Assembly: GCF_016598535.1 (NCBI RefSeq)
Contig: NZ_CP066779.1
Span: 4,896,053-4,960,052, forward strand
DNA: 64,000 nt
Direction of reading: 5' to 3'
Source of the DNA: Rhodococcus sp. P-2
Lineage (GTDB): Bacteria; Actinomycetota; Actinomycetes; Mycobacteriales; Mycobacteriaceae
Numbering within the stretch: position 1 is the first letter of the stretch; each line of letters starts with the position of its first letter. A model generated the notes under the pieces. That model was given only the letters and a program-made list of their open reading frames with translations. It made no database searches and was not told the origin of the DNA. This document shows, piece after piece, positions 9,527 through 18,549 of the stretch. The translations under genes were made by a program, and so were the position numbers.

Positions 9527-11134
9527 ATGGATACCGACGTATTGGTAGCGGGCGCCGGCCCGATCGGCTTGACCACCGCGATCGAGCTGCGCAGACGCGG
9601 TATCTCATGTCGAATAGTCGACCCGCTCGACGAACCGCGGCAATACGCGAAAGCCGTCGGGATTCAGCCACGCACTCTCGAACTCTTCGAGAACATGGGG
9701 GTGCTCCGCCAGGCGCTTGATGCCTCGACATTGATGCGCGGTCAAATCATGTACACGAACGGCGTCGAGGTCGGCCGCGTCGACCTCATCCTCCCCGAGG
9801 ACGTCCCTTACTGGTTCCTCTGCCTGCCCCAGTATTCGACGGAGCGCATCCTCACCGAGCGCCTCGCCGAATTGGGGACAACCGTCGAACGCGGAGTCGG
9901 CCTTACCGCATTCGAACAATCCGACGACGGCGTCACCTGCACACTCAGCGACGGCAGCACCGTGACAGCCCGGTACCTGGTGGGTTCCGACGGCGCTCAC
10001 AGCGTGGTCCGCAAAGGGCTTGGCCTGAGCTTCGAGGGCGGTGCGTTTGCCGAAAGCTACATGCTCGGCGACGTCGAAGTCGACTGGTCGATCCCCAGCG
10101 GCTACTCCGTCCGAGCCAACCACACCGCCGACGACGGAACCACCGACGACCTACTCGTGTGCATCCCGCTCCCCGGACACAAGCGGTACCGCATGTCGAT
10201 GCTCGTTCCGGAAGAGTTGATGCCGGACGAATCGTCGAACAAAGCCGCTGTACAACACGGCTTTTCAACCGGCACGACACCTGAGCTCCATCACATCCAA
10301 GCAGTGCTGGACAGACTGTCCCCAGAACCGACAACCGCCTCGACGCTGCGGTGGTCCTCGGTATTTCGCATCAGCCACCGCATCGTCGACGCCTACGGTC
10401 GCGGGCGGGTCTTCGTCGCCGGTGACGCCGCACATATCCATCCCCCGACTGGAGCGCAGGGCATGAACACCGGGATCCAAGATGCCCACAATCTCGCATG
10501 GAAGGTAGCGCTCGCCGTCAAGGGTGTTGCGAATGCGGATCTTCTCGAGACCTACGACGCCGAAAGGCGGCCGGTCGGTGAAGAAGTCGTCGGGATGACG
10601 GTCCGAAATGCTCGAGAAGGAATCGGTTCGGGAGAGTCTTCCATCGACACGGCAATGCGGCGCCAGGCTCAATTGTTGATCGACTACTCGGAGAGTCCGC
10701 TGAACACCGGGCGTGATTCTTCGAGTCCACACGTTCAACCGGGCGAGCGTGCACCCGATGCACGCGGAATGCGCCGAGACGGTGTGCAGTATCCAATTCG
10801 GTTGTTCGACTTGCTGTCCGGAGTCGACCACACGTTACTGCTGACTTCGGACGGATCCGCAGAGAGCATCAACAACCTGGAGAAGGTGGCCGACGCCGCA
10901 ATTCGATCAGCGCACGGCTTGCTGGACGTCTACGCGATAGTGCCACCGGGAACCGTGACCGTCGACTCGCTGGTGCCGACCATCGAGGACAACGCCTCGC
11001 AACTGTGCGCCGCGTATGGGGTCGAAGGTACGACGGCGCTGGTCATTCGCCCCGACGGCTACCTCGGATTCCGTGGTCACCCGGAGAACGTTTCCGATTA
11101 CTTCACGAAAGTGTTTGCCGTCAATCAGGAATGA
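9527..11134 (+). CDS. FAD-dependent aromatic-type monooxygenase (PheA/MhpA group)
   Basis: 535 aa class A flavoprotein hydroxylase. It has GAGPIGLTTAIELRRRG for the FAD ADP moiety, the DG motif GSDGAHSVVRK, and the GD motif VFVAGDAAHIHPP followed by GAQGMNTGIQDAHNLAWK. The C-terminal ~150 residues form the thioredoxin-like domain of phenol-hydroxylase relatives. The likely role is NAD(P)H-dependent hydroxylation of an aromatic or steroid-derived ring, but the substrate is unknown. An ATG at 9494 would add 11 residues. It is convergent with the hsaEGF operon and overlaps the VOC gene by 14 bp. Its place between alkB and hsaEGF suggests a catabolic role (inference). Confidence 0.88.
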   Translation: MDTDVLVAGAGPIGLTTAIELRRRGISCRIVDPLDEPRQYAKAVGIQPRTLELFENMGVLRQALDASTLMRGQIMYTNGVEVGRVDLILPEDVPYWFLCLPQYSTERILTERLAELGTTVERGVGLTAFEQSDDGVTCTLSDGSTVTARYLVGSDGAHSVVRKGLGLSFEGGAFAESYMLGDVEVDWSIPSGYSVRANHTADDGTTDDLLVCIPLPGHKRYRMSMLVPEELMPDESSNKAAVQHGFSTGTTPELHHIQAVLDRLSPEPTTASTLRWSSVFRISHRIVDAYGRGRVFVAGDAAHIHPPTGAQGMNTGIQDAHNLAWKVALAVKGVANADLLETYDAERRPVGEEVVGMTVRNAREGIGSGESSIDTAMRRQAQLLIDYSESPLNTGRDSSSPHVQPGERAPDARGMRRDGVQYPIRLFDLLSGVDHTLLLTSDGSAESINNLEKVADAAIRSAHGLLDVYAIVPPGTVTVDSLVPTIEDNASQLCAAYGVEGTTALVIRPDGYLGFRGHPENVSDYFTKVFAVNQE

Positions 11135-11609
11135 GCGAAGCGAACATCAACCGAATCTCGGGCGAGAGCTGCATCAACTCGACGTATCCACCCAACGGCC
11201 CGGCATCGAGGTAGGAGAACTCCATGCCGGCGCCCTCTACCCGACCTTGTTGCACCACCGACATTCCGCGATGCTCGGCCTCGAGCAACGTCGCCTCATA
11301 ATCGTCTGGAACCCAAGCCATGTGATGAACTCCGACGCCGTGAGTCTCCAGGAACTCCGTGTACAGGTTGCGTCCGGACACTGGTTGGATCAACTCGAGC
11401 TGTTGGCTGCCGGCATATCCGATCGACACGTGAACGACATAGTCGGCAGGCTCACCTCGATACGTTGTGGTCTCTGGACCAAAGGCGATGTCTGGCATAC
11501 GTAGCCATCGCTCCACTCCCCACTGCCGAGTGAACTCCTGTTCGGCGGCCTCGATGTCCTCGACCACCCAGCAGATCTGGAAGATCGGTCCCGAGACCAA
11601 GGGGGTCAT
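11121..11609 (-). CDS. VOC-superfamily (glyoxalase/extradiol fold) protein
   Basis: 162 aa with the repeated beta-alpha-beta-beta-beta layout of the vicinal-oxygen-chelate fold: an N-terminal QICWVVEDIEAAEQEF strand-helix and a second module starting GVGVHHMAWVPDDYEAT. The HHM histidine and the GGYVELMQ glutamate are typical metal ligands. The reaction is unknown; isomerase, epimerase or dioxygenase are all possible. It is last in the minus-strand hsaE-hsaG-hsaF operon, and its ATG overlaps the SDR stop by 4 bases. A function in metabolism of a steroid or related cyclic intermediate is inference from position. Confidence 0.85.
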   Translation of the reverse strand: MTPLVSGPIFQICWVVEDIEAAEQEFTRQWGVERWLRMPDIAFGPETTTYRGEPADYVVHVSIGYAGSQQLELIQPVSGRNLYTEFLETHGVGVHHMAWVPDDYEATLLEAEHRGMSVVQQGRVEGAGMEFSYLDAGPLGGYVELMQLSPEIRLMFASLIPD

Positions 11610-12358
11610 GCCATTTTTCCGTTGTCCACCGAGTAGACGGCCCCGTGTATCGCCGAGGCGTCGTCGGAGGCCACGAAAGCCACCATCTTCGCAACGTCCT
11701 CGGCTTCCATCAAGCCTCGCGGCGATGCAACCTTCATGACGAGATCGAAGTCGACTCCGTCGGGGAAGGTGAATCCGGTGACTTGAGGAGTCATCATGCC
11801 GCCGGGGCAGATTGCGTTGACCCGCAGAGACTTTCCGGTGAATTCCATCGCCATCGCCCTGGTCAGACCGATGAGTCCGTGCTTGGCAGCGCAGTATCCA
11901 GCCGAGTACGCCTGCCCTTCCAGCCCCGCGATCGAGGAGACGTTGACGATGTTGCCGCCCCGTTTCAGCAAGTGTGGCAATGCTGCGCGGGAAAGGAAGA
12001 ACGGTCCGTTCAGATTGACCGCAAGGTCATGTGCCCATTCGGAATCCGCAATATCCGCCGTATGACGAAGCGAGTGGGATCCCGCCACGTTGACGAGGAT
12101 GTCGATACCACCGAGCGCTTCGACGCACGCCTGTACTGCCGCATCACACTGAGCAGAATCCGAGACGTCCGTCGCCGCGTAACGACGCTCACCGTCCGCG
12201 CCGACCACCTCGACCATCGACTGCCGCAGCTTTTCCTTGTCACGGGCGATACCGAAAACCTGTGCGCCCCTGCGGTGGAGTATCTCGGCCACCGCGCGCC
12301 CCAACCCTGAGGACGCGCCGGTCACCAAGGCCACTTTTCCGGCCAGTACGTCTGCCAC
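11606..12358 (-). CDS. short-chain dehydrogenase/reductase
   Basis: 250 aa classical SDR. The cofactor motif is TGASSGLG, followed by NVAGS. The catalytic Ser is in NVSSIAG and the Tyr-x3-Lys is YCAAK. The C-terminal ICPGGMMTP loop is normal. It probably oxidises or reduces a hydroxyl/keto group on a cyclic substrate. It starts 3 bp after the hsaF stop and overlaps the VOC gene, so it belongs to the Kst4D-like/hsaEGF transcript. These two trailing genes are not part of the characterised HsaEFG pathway as I know it. Confidence 0.88.
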   Translation of the reverse strand: MADVLAGKVALVTGASSGLGRAVAEILHRRGAQVFGIARDKEKLRQSMVEVVGADGERRYAATDVSDSAQCDAAVQACVEALGGIDILVNVAGSHSLRHTADIADSEWAHDLAVNLNGPFFLSRAALPHLLKRGGNIVNVSSIAGLEGQAYSAGYCAAKHGLIGLTRAMAMEFTGKSLRVNAICPGGMMTPQVTGFTFPDGVDFDLVMKVASPRGLMEAEDVAKMVAFVASDDASAIHGAVYSVDNGKMA

Positions 12359-12361
12359 GGG

Positions 12362-13405
12362 CTAGGAAGCCGCTGCTTCGCGCTGGAGTTCCAGTGCGAT
12401 GTCGATCAACTGATCTTCCTGGCCGCCGACCAACTTGCGCTTGCCTGCGCGTACCAACAGCTCCGCGGACGACACTCCGTACCGCTCGGCCTGACGCTCG
12501 GCATGCTTGAGGAAGCTCGAGTACACGCCGGCGTAGCCCATCATCAGTGCCTGACGATCGAGCAGGCATTCCTGCGGCATTGCCGGGCGCACAACGTCTT
12601 CGGCTGCATCGGCGATCGCGAAGAAGTCGATACCGGTCTTGACGCCGATCTTGTCGCAAACACCGACGAAGGCCTCGACCGGGGCGTTGCCGGCACCGGC
12701 ACCGAACCGACGGGTGCTGCCGTCGATCTGCTTGGCTCCCGCACGAACTGCCGCGATGGAATTGGCGACGCCCAGGCCCAGGTTCTCGTGGCCGTGGAAG
12801 CCGACCTGAGCATCGTTGCCGAGTTCCTGAACCAGCGCCTCGACGCGATCGGATACCTGCTCGAGTACCAGCGCGCCGGCCGAGTCGACCACGTACACAC
12901 ACTGGCAACCCGCGTCGGCCATGATGCGGGCCTGCTTGGCCAGCTTCTCCGGCGGAATCGAGTGAGCCATCATGAGGAATCCGACGGTTTCGAGTCCACG
13001 CTCACGCGCGAGACCGAAGTGCTGGATGGATACGTCCGCCTCGGTGCAGTGAGTTGCGATGCGGCAGATAGACGCACCGTTGTCCTGCGCAATGACGATG
13101 TCGTCCTTGACGCCCAGCCCGGGCAGCATCAGGAAGGCGATCTTCGCGTTGGTCGCCGTCTCGACTGCAGCTTTGATCAGTTCCTGCTCGGGAGTCTTCG
13201 AGAAGCCGTAGTTGAACGAGGACCCGCCGAGGCCGTCGCCGTGAGTGACCTCGATGACCGGCACTCCGGCTCCGTCGAGGGCACCGACGATTGCCCGTAC
13301 TTCTTCGACGGTGAACTGATGACGCTTGTGGTGGGAGCCGTCGCGCAGCGACGTGTCGGTGACGCGGATGTCCCAGCTCGAATCGAAATGAATCATGTCG
13401 CTCAT
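12362..13405 (-). CDS. hsaF: HsaF, 4-hydroxy-2-oxoacid aldolase
   Basis: 347 aa DRE-TIM metallolyase. It cleaves 4-hydroxy-2-oxohexanoate, formed by HsaE, to pyruvate and propanal, which is channelled to HsaG. The metal/substrate motif is [18 protein letters not shown], followed by [22 protein letters not shown] and the metal-ligand motif [11 protein letters not shown]; the C-terminal communication domain is present. The ATG at 13403-13405 overlaps the hsaG stop by 4 bases, as expected for the aldolase-dehydrogenase complex. The closest alternative is a BphI/MhpE-type aldolase, but neighbours and divergent kstD support HsaF. Confidence 0.94.
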   Translation of the reverse strand: MSDMIHFDSSWDIRVTDTSLRDGSHHKRHQFTVEEVRAIVGALDGAGVPVIEVTHGDGLGGSSFNYGFSKTPEQELIKAAVETATNAKIAFLMLPGLGVKDDIVIAQDNGASICRIATHCTEADVSIQHFGLARERGLETVGFLMMAHSIPPEKLAKQARIMADAGCQCVYVVDSAGALVLEQVSDRVEALVQELGNDAQVGFHGHENLGLGVANSIAAVRAGAKQIDGSTRRFGAGAGNAPVEAFVGVCDKIGVKTGIDFFAIADAAEDVVRPAMPQECLLDRQALMMGYAGVYSSFLKHAERQAERYGVSSAELLVRAGKRKLVGGQEDQLIDIALELQREAAAS

Positions 13406-14304
13406 GCCTTCACACTCAGAAGCTTCTGGGCGATTTCCTCGCCCACCTTGGTGGCTGCTGCCGTCATGATGTCGAGGTTGCCCGCGTACGGGGGCAGGAA
13501 GTCGCCTGCGCCTTCGACCTCGACGAACGTGGTGACCGTGGCATAGCCACCGGAAACGACGCTCGGTTCGTCGAACTGCGGTTCGTTGAGCAACCGGTAA
13601 CCCGGCACGTACTGCTGGATGTCCTTGACGACGCGGTGAATGGAGTCGGTGATCGCGGCCCGATCGGCGTCCTCGGGGATAGCGCAGAAGATGGTGTCGC
13701 GCATGATCATCGGCGGGTCTGCGGGGTTGAGGATGATGATCGCCTTGCCGCGCTGTGCGCCGCCGATGGTCTCGATACCGCGGCTGGTGGTCTTGGTGAA
13801 CTCGTCGATGTTCGCGCGAGTTCCCGGGCCGGCGGACAACGACGCCACGGAGGCGACGATCTCGGCGTATGCCACGTCGACGACACGCGATACCGCGTAG
13901 ACGATCGGAATGGTTGCCTGCCCACCGCACGTGATCATGTTGACGTTGGGCGCGTCGAGGTGCTCGCGCAGGTTCGCGGGCGGAACCACAGCCGGGCCGA
14001 CCGCGGCCGGAGTCAGGTCGACGGCACGGATACCGGCGGCCTCGTAGCGGGGTGCTGCCTCGCGGTGCACGTATGCCGACGTCGCCTCGAAGACCAGGTC
14101 CGGTTTCTCCGCCTGGCTGAGCAACCAGTCGACGCCCTCGGCGGAGGTCTCGAGTCCCATCTTGCGGGCGCGCGCCAACCCTTCACTCTCGGGATCGATT
14201 CCGATCATCCATCGCGGTTCGAGCCACTCGGAACGCTGCAGTTTGTACAACAGATCGGTACTGATGTTTCCCGATCCGACGATCGCCACACTTGCCTTGG
14301 TCAT
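13402..14304 (-). CDS. hsaG: HsaG, acylating aldehyde dehydrogenase
   Basis: 300 aa. It converts the aldehyde released by HsaF (propanal from steroid degradation) to acyl-CoA with NAD+ and CoA. The NAD-binding [13 protein letters not shown] is at the N-terminus. The catalytic cysteine lies in [31 protein letters not shown] and [15 protein letters not shown] are typical of the BphJ/HsaG family. The ATG at 14302-14304 has AGGAG five bases upstream. It follows hsaE by 8 bp and overlaps hsaF. Confidence 0.95.
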   Translation of the reverse strand: MTKASVAIVGSGNISTDLLYKLQRSEWLEPRWMIGIDPESEGLARARKMGLETSAEGVDWLLSQAEKPDLVFEATSAYVHREAAPRYEAAGIRAVDLTPAAVGPAVVPPANLREHLDAPNVNMITCGGQATIPIVYAVSRVVDVAYAEIVASVASLSAGPGTRANIDEFTKTTSRGIETIGGAQRGKAIIILNPADPPMIMRDTIFCAIPEDADRAAITDSIHRVVKDIQQYVPGYRLLNEPQFDEPSVVSGGYATVTTFVEVEGAGDFLPPYAGNLDIMTAAATKVGEEIAQKLLSVKA

Positions 14305-14312
14305 GACTACTC

Positions 14313-15098
14313 CTACGTGAACTGAAGAGAGACGGAACCGAGGCCGCTGAACTCGGCTCGGAAGTTGTCGCCTGGATGAGCGTCGATCGCTCGCGTGCAC
14401 GAACCCGGCAGAACGATGTCGCCGGCCTTGAGCCGAACTCCGAACGTGTCGACCTTCTGCGCCAACCACGCGACAGCGGTGACCGGGTTACCGAGAACCG
14501 CATCGCTGCGCCCCTCCGCAATCCGCTCGCCGTTGCAGGTCAGCACCGCATCGATCGCCTTGATGTCGATGTCCGACGGGCGAACTCGTTCCTTGCCGAG
14601 AATGAACCCGGCGGAGGACGCGTTGTCCGCGATAGTGTCCGAGAGGCCGATCTTCCAGTCCTTGATCCGGCTGTCGATCAACTCGATGGACGGCGCATAG
14701 GCGACAGTGGCGTCGATGACGTCTTGTTCGGTGCACCCGGCGCCCGGCAGATCTGCTCCCAGAATGAAGGCGACCTCCACCTCGACGCGTGGGAAGCAGA
14801 ACCGCGACGTGTCGACCGGACGGTTCTCGTACTCTTCCATCTCGGCGAGCAGGTGACCGTAATCGGGCTCGTCGACGCCCATCATCTGCTGCATCGCCAG
14901 TGACGAGAGCCCGACCTTGTGTCCGACCACCTTTGCGCCACCGGCAACTCGACGCCGGATGTTGATGAGCTGGATCTCGTAGGCATCGACGACATCTATT
15001 TCCGGATAGTCGGCGATCAGCGGACTGATCGGAGCGCGGTCCCGTTCCGCCGAATCGAGATGGTCGGCAAGTTCGCCGCGGATCTGCGTCGAGAGCAT
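14313..15098 (-). CDS. hsaE: HsaE, 2-hydroxyhexa-2,4-dienoate hydratase
   Basis: 261 aa member of the fumarylacetoacetase-like hydratase family. It hydrates the C6 dienoate released by HsaD to 4-hydroxy-2-oxohexanoate. [22 protein letters not shown] (acidic metal ligands) and [14 protein letters not shown] are typical of 2-hydroxypentadienoate hydratases. It starts 3 bp after the flavoprotein gene stop and is followed by hsaG 8 bp later. The gene order hsaE-hsaG-hsaF next to kstD matches the mycobacterial cluster (Rv3536c-Rv3534c beside Rv3537). Confidence 0.94.
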   Translation of the reverse strand: MLSTQIRGELADHLDSAERDRAPISPLIADYPEIDVVDAYEIQLINIRRRVAGGAKVVGHKVGLSSLAMQQMMGVDEPDYGHLLAEMEEYENRPVDTSRFCFPRVEVEVAFILGADLPGAGCTEQDVIDATVAYAPSIELIDSRIKDWKIGLSDTIADNASSAGFILGKERVRPSDIDIKAIDAVLTCNGERIAEGRSDAVLGNPVTAVAWLAQKVDTFGVRLKAGDIVLPGSCTRAIDAHPGDNFRAEFSGLGSVSLQFT

Positions 15099-15101
15099 CG
15101 A

Positions 15102-16700
15102 TCAGGCCTTTCCGGCTGTTGCGAATGTGGCTGCATGCTGGCCGGCACGACGGCCGGAGAACACGCAGTCGGCGAGCGACAATCCGCTCACATACGAGTT
15201 GGAACAGATACCGACGGCGGTACGGCCGGCGGCATACAGGCCGGGGATACCCTCCCCGGCCTCGTTTTTCACCATGCCGGACGATTCGTCGACCACCAAT
15301 CCACCGAGCGTGAGCATCGGGCACGGATTCATCATGTTGGGCTTGATCGAGACGTCGTACATCGTGAACGGTGCAGACAGTATCGGCCTGACGAAGTCCG
15401 ACGGTTTGCCCATCGGATCAGGTTGTCCGGCAGCGGCGGCGGAGTTGTGCGCGTCGACTGTGGCTTGAAGGCCGGCGACGTCTATCCCCGCTTTCCGGGC
15501 GACCTCGGCAATGGTGTTGCCACGGACGGCGGTACGCATCATGCCGGTGGTCTGTACTCGCTGGAACCACATCGACTGGTCACCGATCTGCGACTTCGCT
15601 TCACGAACGAGTGCGGAATCTGCCAGCAACCAACCGATTCCGCGGCTCTTCTCCGCCATCGCCTGACCAAGTGCGGCGCCGTAGCGGGACTCGTCGACGA
15701 TCCGCTCTCCGGATTCACCCACCAGAACCGAACCGAGAAAAGCGCTGGGCGGGACGATGAATCGCCAGGCGGAGACATTGCCGAGTTTGTCGGTCGCTCC
15801 CCCGGCCTCGATGCCGAGGTTTATGCCCTTGCCGTCGTCCCCGGAGGTGCCGAGCGGGATACCGCCCTTGTAGGCAGGGGCATGGGTGCGCATCATCTCG
15901 CGATTGGAGACGAAGCCGCCGGCGCTCAGGATCACGCCTCCGCGCGCCTGGATGCGAATCCGCTTGGCGTACTTCTTCTCGATCTTCGCGATGAGTGCGT
16001 CGAGAATCGTGCGCAACTGCGGCGCGTAGACGCCGGGCTTGGAGGACAGGGATCCGAGCGTCGCGTGCCGGCGCCGAACTCCGGCAGGTGCGTCACGAAG
16101 CGTCAGTGCTTCGACGCCGATCACCCGGCCGTCCTCGATGATCAGCCGGTCCGCTCGCGTCTGGCCGAGCAACTGGACGCCCTTCGCCTCCGCGGACTTC
16201 GCGAGCGGGCCGTACAGCATCTTCCCCGAGGTGCCACGCCCCTTGGCACGATGACCGCGCGGAGCAGGCTTTGCGATGTCACGGAACCCACCGGCAGATT
16301 CGCTGCCCGAGAAGTAGAGGTAGTGCTTGTTGCTCGGGTACGACGTCTTGTAAGGACACAGTGAGGCCTCGAACGGCACTCCGTGACTGCGCAGCCAGTC
16401 GATCGACGCCGGGCTCTCGTCGACGAACCGGCGCAGGGTCTGCGGCGTCACCGCGTCACCGACCTCGCGGTTCAGGTAGGCGAGCATGGCTTCGGGACTG
16501 TCCTCGATGCCGGCTTCCTTTTGAATCACGGTGCCGCCACCGGCGTAGTAGATTCCTCCGGAAATCGTGCTGGCACCACCACCGAGCGCTCGGTCGATCG
16601 CCAGAACCGACGAACCGGCCGCTACCGCTTCGAGCGCCGCGCTGGCGCCCGCCACACCGAACCCGACGACAAGGACGTCAACCGAAGTATCCCAGGTCAC
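15102..16700 (-). CDS. fumarate-reductase-type flavoprotein, Kst4D-like steroid dehydrogenase candidate
   Basis: 532 aa FAD enzyme: VLVVGFGVAGASAALEA binds the FAD ADP part, GGASTISGGIYYAGGGT follows, and GLYAAGRTAVGICSNS sits near the C-terminus. The usual 1-dehydrogenase ending (TY-x-GPG) is absent. Instead there is Tyr503-Val-Ser505-Gly with GRRAG after it, which resembles the Tyr-x-Ser pair reported for 3-ketosteroid delta4-(5-alpha)-dehydrogenase. I infer a steroid ring-A flavin dehydrogenase, possibly acting on 5-alpha-reduced steroids, but other FAD dehydrogenases share this fold. It is first gene of the hsaEGF operon and divergent from kstD, with a KstR-like box 23 bp upstream. Confidence 0.85.
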   Translation of the reverse strand: MTWDTSVDVLVVGFGVAGASAALEAVAAGSSVLAIDRALGGGASTISGGIYYAGGGTVIQKEAGIEDSPEAMLAYLNREVGDAVTPQTLRRFVDESPASIDWLRSHGVPFEASLCPYKTSYPSNKHYLYFSGSESAGGFRDIAKPAPRGHRAKGRGTSGKMLYGPLAKSAEAKGVQLLGQTRADRLIIEDGRVIGVEALTLRDAPAGVRRRHATLGSLSSKPGVYAPQLRTILDALIAKIEKKYAKRIRIQARGGVILSAGGFVSNREMMRTHAPAYKGGIPLGTSGDDGKGINLGIEAGGATDKLGNVSAWRFIVPPSAFLGSVLVGESGERIVDESRYGAALGQAMAEKSRGIGWLLADSALVREAKSQIGDQSMWFQRVQTTGMMRTAVRGNTIAEVARKAGIDVAGLQATVDAHNSAAAAGQPDPMGKPSDFVRPILSAPFTMYDVSIKPNMMNPCPMLTLGGLVVDESSGMVKNEAGEGIPGLYAAGRTAVGICSNSYVSGLSLADCVFSGRRAGQHAATFATAGKA

Positions 16701-16722
16701 ACCGCACCATCCTCAATCTCAC

Positions 16723-16736
16723 TGCAACGTGTTTCG
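16723..16736. promoter_or_regulatory. KstR-like operator upstream of the flavoprotein-hsaEGF operon
   Basis: TGCAACGTGTTTCG keeps the AAC-GT-GTT core and leading T of the KstR consensus but ends in G instead of A. It lies 22 bp upstream of the minus-strand ATG at 16698-16700. It is weaker than the boxes at 2510 and 16801. Confidence 0.6.
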
Positions 16737-16800
16737 TTATCAATGACAACGTCCGGAAATACTTCCTGGCAGAAAGCATGGACTGACACCCCCATCATTC

Positions 16801-16814
16801 TATAACGTGTTCTA
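16801..16814. promoter_or_regulatory. KstR-type operator overlapping the kstD promoter and start
   Basis: TATAACGTGTTCTA is identical to the box in front of kshA and is a perfect consensus match. It ends one base before the kstD ATG (16816). Its TATAAC can serve as the -10 hexamer. A transcript starting the usual ~6-8 bases downstream would begin at or next to the ATG, i.e. be leaderless. Confidence 0.85.
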
Positions 16815-16815
16815 C

Positions 16816-18549
16816 ATGAGCAAGCAGGAATACGACATCGTCGTCGTCGGCAGTGGTGCCGCAGGTATGACAGCGGCCTTGACCGCAGCCCACCAGGGCT
16901 TGAGTGTGGTCATCGTGGAGAAAGCCGCCCACTACGGCGGATCGACCGCCCGTTCCGGTGGTGGGGTCTGGATCCCCAACAACGAGGCACTTCAGGCGGA
17001 CGGTGTCACCGATACCCCGGAGGCCGCACGTTCCTACCTGCACAGCATCATCGGCGACGTCGTCGCTCCCGAACGCATCGACACCTATCTCGAGCGCGGT
17101 CCCGAGATGCTCTCGTTCGTGTTGAAGAACAGCCCGCTCGAACTGCAGTGGGTGCCCGGCTACTCCGACTACTACCCGGAAGCTCCCGGCGGACGCCTCG
17201 GTGGACGCAGTGTCGAGCCCACCCCGTTCGACGGCAACAAGTTGGGCGCCGACCGCAAGAACCTCGAGCCCGACTACGTCAAGGCCCCCAAGAACTTCGT
17301 CATCACCCAGGCCGACTACAAGTGGCTCAACCTGCTGATGCGCAATCCTCGCGGACCCCTGCGCGCCATGAAGGTCGGCATGCGATTCCTCGCAGCCAAG
17401 GCCACCAAGAAGGATCTGCTGGTTCGCGGCCAGGCACTGGTCGCCGGTATTCGACTCGGACTTCAGTCCGCCGGAGTACCCATCCTGCTGAACACCCCGC
17501 TGACCTCCCTGTACACCGAAGACGGCGCAGTTCGCGGCGTCAACGTCCTCGTCGACGGCGAGGAGCAGGTCATTCGCGCCCGCCACGGAGTCGTGTTGGG
17601 ATCCGGCGGATTCGAGCACAACAAGGAAATGCGTGAGAAGTACCAGCGCGCACCCATCGGCACCGAATGGACCGTCGGCGCGAAGGCCAACACCGGCGAC
17701 GGCATCCGCGCGGGCCAAGAAGTCGGCGCTGCAGTCGATTTCATGGACGACGCCTGGTGGGGCCCGTCCATTCCACTGACCGGCGGCCCGTGGTTCGCTC
17801 TTTCCGAGCGCACCCTCCCGGGCTGCATGATGGTCAACATGTCGGGCAAGCGCTTCGGTAACGAGGCCGCTCCGTACGTCGAGGCAACCCATGCGATGTA
17901 CGGCGGTGAGTACGGTCAGGGCGAAGGCCCCGGCGAGAACATCCCGACGTGGATGATCCTCGATCAGCGCTACCGCAACCGCTACACGTTTGCCGGTATC
18001 ACTCCCCGCTCCCCCTTCCCCGGCCGCTGGCTCAAGGCCGGCATCGTGGTCAAGGCAGGAACCATTGCCGAATTGGCCGAGAAGACAGGGCTTCCCGTCG
18101 CATCGCTGACCGAGACCGTCGATCGGTTCAACGGCTTCGCGCGCAACGGCAAGGACGAGGACTTCGGACGTGGCGACAGTGGATACGACGCGTACTACGG
18201 CGATCCCCGGCTGAAGAACCCCAGCCTCGCCGAAATCAGCAAGGCTCCGTTCTACGCCATCAAGATGGTTCCGGGTGACCTCGGTACCAAGGGCGGAATC
18301 TGCACCGACGTCAACGGCCGAGCACTACGCGAAGACGGAAGCGTCATCGACGGCCTCTACGCCGCCGGCAACGCGAGCGCTCCGGTCATGGGCCACACCT
18401 ACGCCGGACCGGGCGCGACCATCGGTCCCGCAATGACTTTCGGTTACCTGGCCGTACTCGACATCGTCGAGCGCGCAAAGAAGGCCGAGACCACCGGAGC
18501 AACGGCATCAGCTGCGACTGAAAAGACGGCGGTCGACCATGCCAATTGA
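16816..18549 (+). CDS. kstD: KstD, 3-ketosteroid delta1-dehydrogenase
   Basis: 577 aa flavoenzyme that introduces the C1-C2 double bond into ring A of 3-ketosteroids. The FAD motif is VVVGSGAAGMTAALTAA. It has GGSTARSGGGVWIPNN, VPGYSDYYPEAPGG, MDDAWWGPS and the C-terminal NASAPVMGHTYAGPGATIG, in which the Tyr and Gly correspond to the proton-relay Tyr and Gly of characterised KstD enzymes. The ATG at 16816 directly follows the KstR box; the GTG at 16807 lies inside the box and is rejected. The start overlaps no ribosome-binding site, consistent with a leaderless message. It is followed by an overlapping MaoC-type gene, as in the mycobacterial Rv3537-Rv3538 pair, which supports the cholesterol-pathway KstD. 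Confidence 0.95.
   Translation: MSKQEYDIVVVGSGAAGMTAALTAAHQGLSVVIVEKAAHYGGSTARSGGGVWIPNNEALQADGVTDTPEAARSYLHSIIGDVVAPERIDTYLERGPEMLSFVLKNSPLELQWVPGYSDYYPEAPGGRLGGRSVEPTPFDGNKLGADRKNLEPDYVKAPKNFVITQADYKWLNLLMRNPRGPLRAMKVGMRFLAAKATKKDLLVRGQALVAGIRLGLQSAGVPILLNTPLTSLYTEDGAVRGVNVLVDGEEQVIRARHGVVLGSGGFEHNKEMREKYQRAPIGTEWTVGAKANTGDGIRAGQEVGAAVDFMDDAWWGPSIPLTGGPWFALSERTLPGCMMVNMSGKRFGNEAAPYVEATHAMYGGEYGQGEGPGENIPTWMILDQRYRNRYTFAGITPRSPFPGRWLKAGIVVKAGTIAELAEKTGLPVASLTETVDRFNGFARNGKDEDFGRGDSGYDAYYGDPRLKNPSLAEISKAPFYAIKMVPGDLGTKGGICTDVNGRALREDGSVIDGLYAAGNASAPVMGHTYAGPGATIGPAMTFGYLAVLDIVERAKKAETTGATASAATEKTAVDHAN

Noticed and set aside
14919..16364. 481-codon plus-strand open frame
   Set aside because: It covers the antisense of hsaE and the Kst4D-like flavoprotein gene, with a Gly/Arg/His-rich composition and no recognisable motif.
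16795..17892. 365-codon minus-strand open frame within kstD
   Set aside because: It is the mirror of a well-supported kstD; its sequence is a low-complexity Val/Asp/Gly mix without family features.
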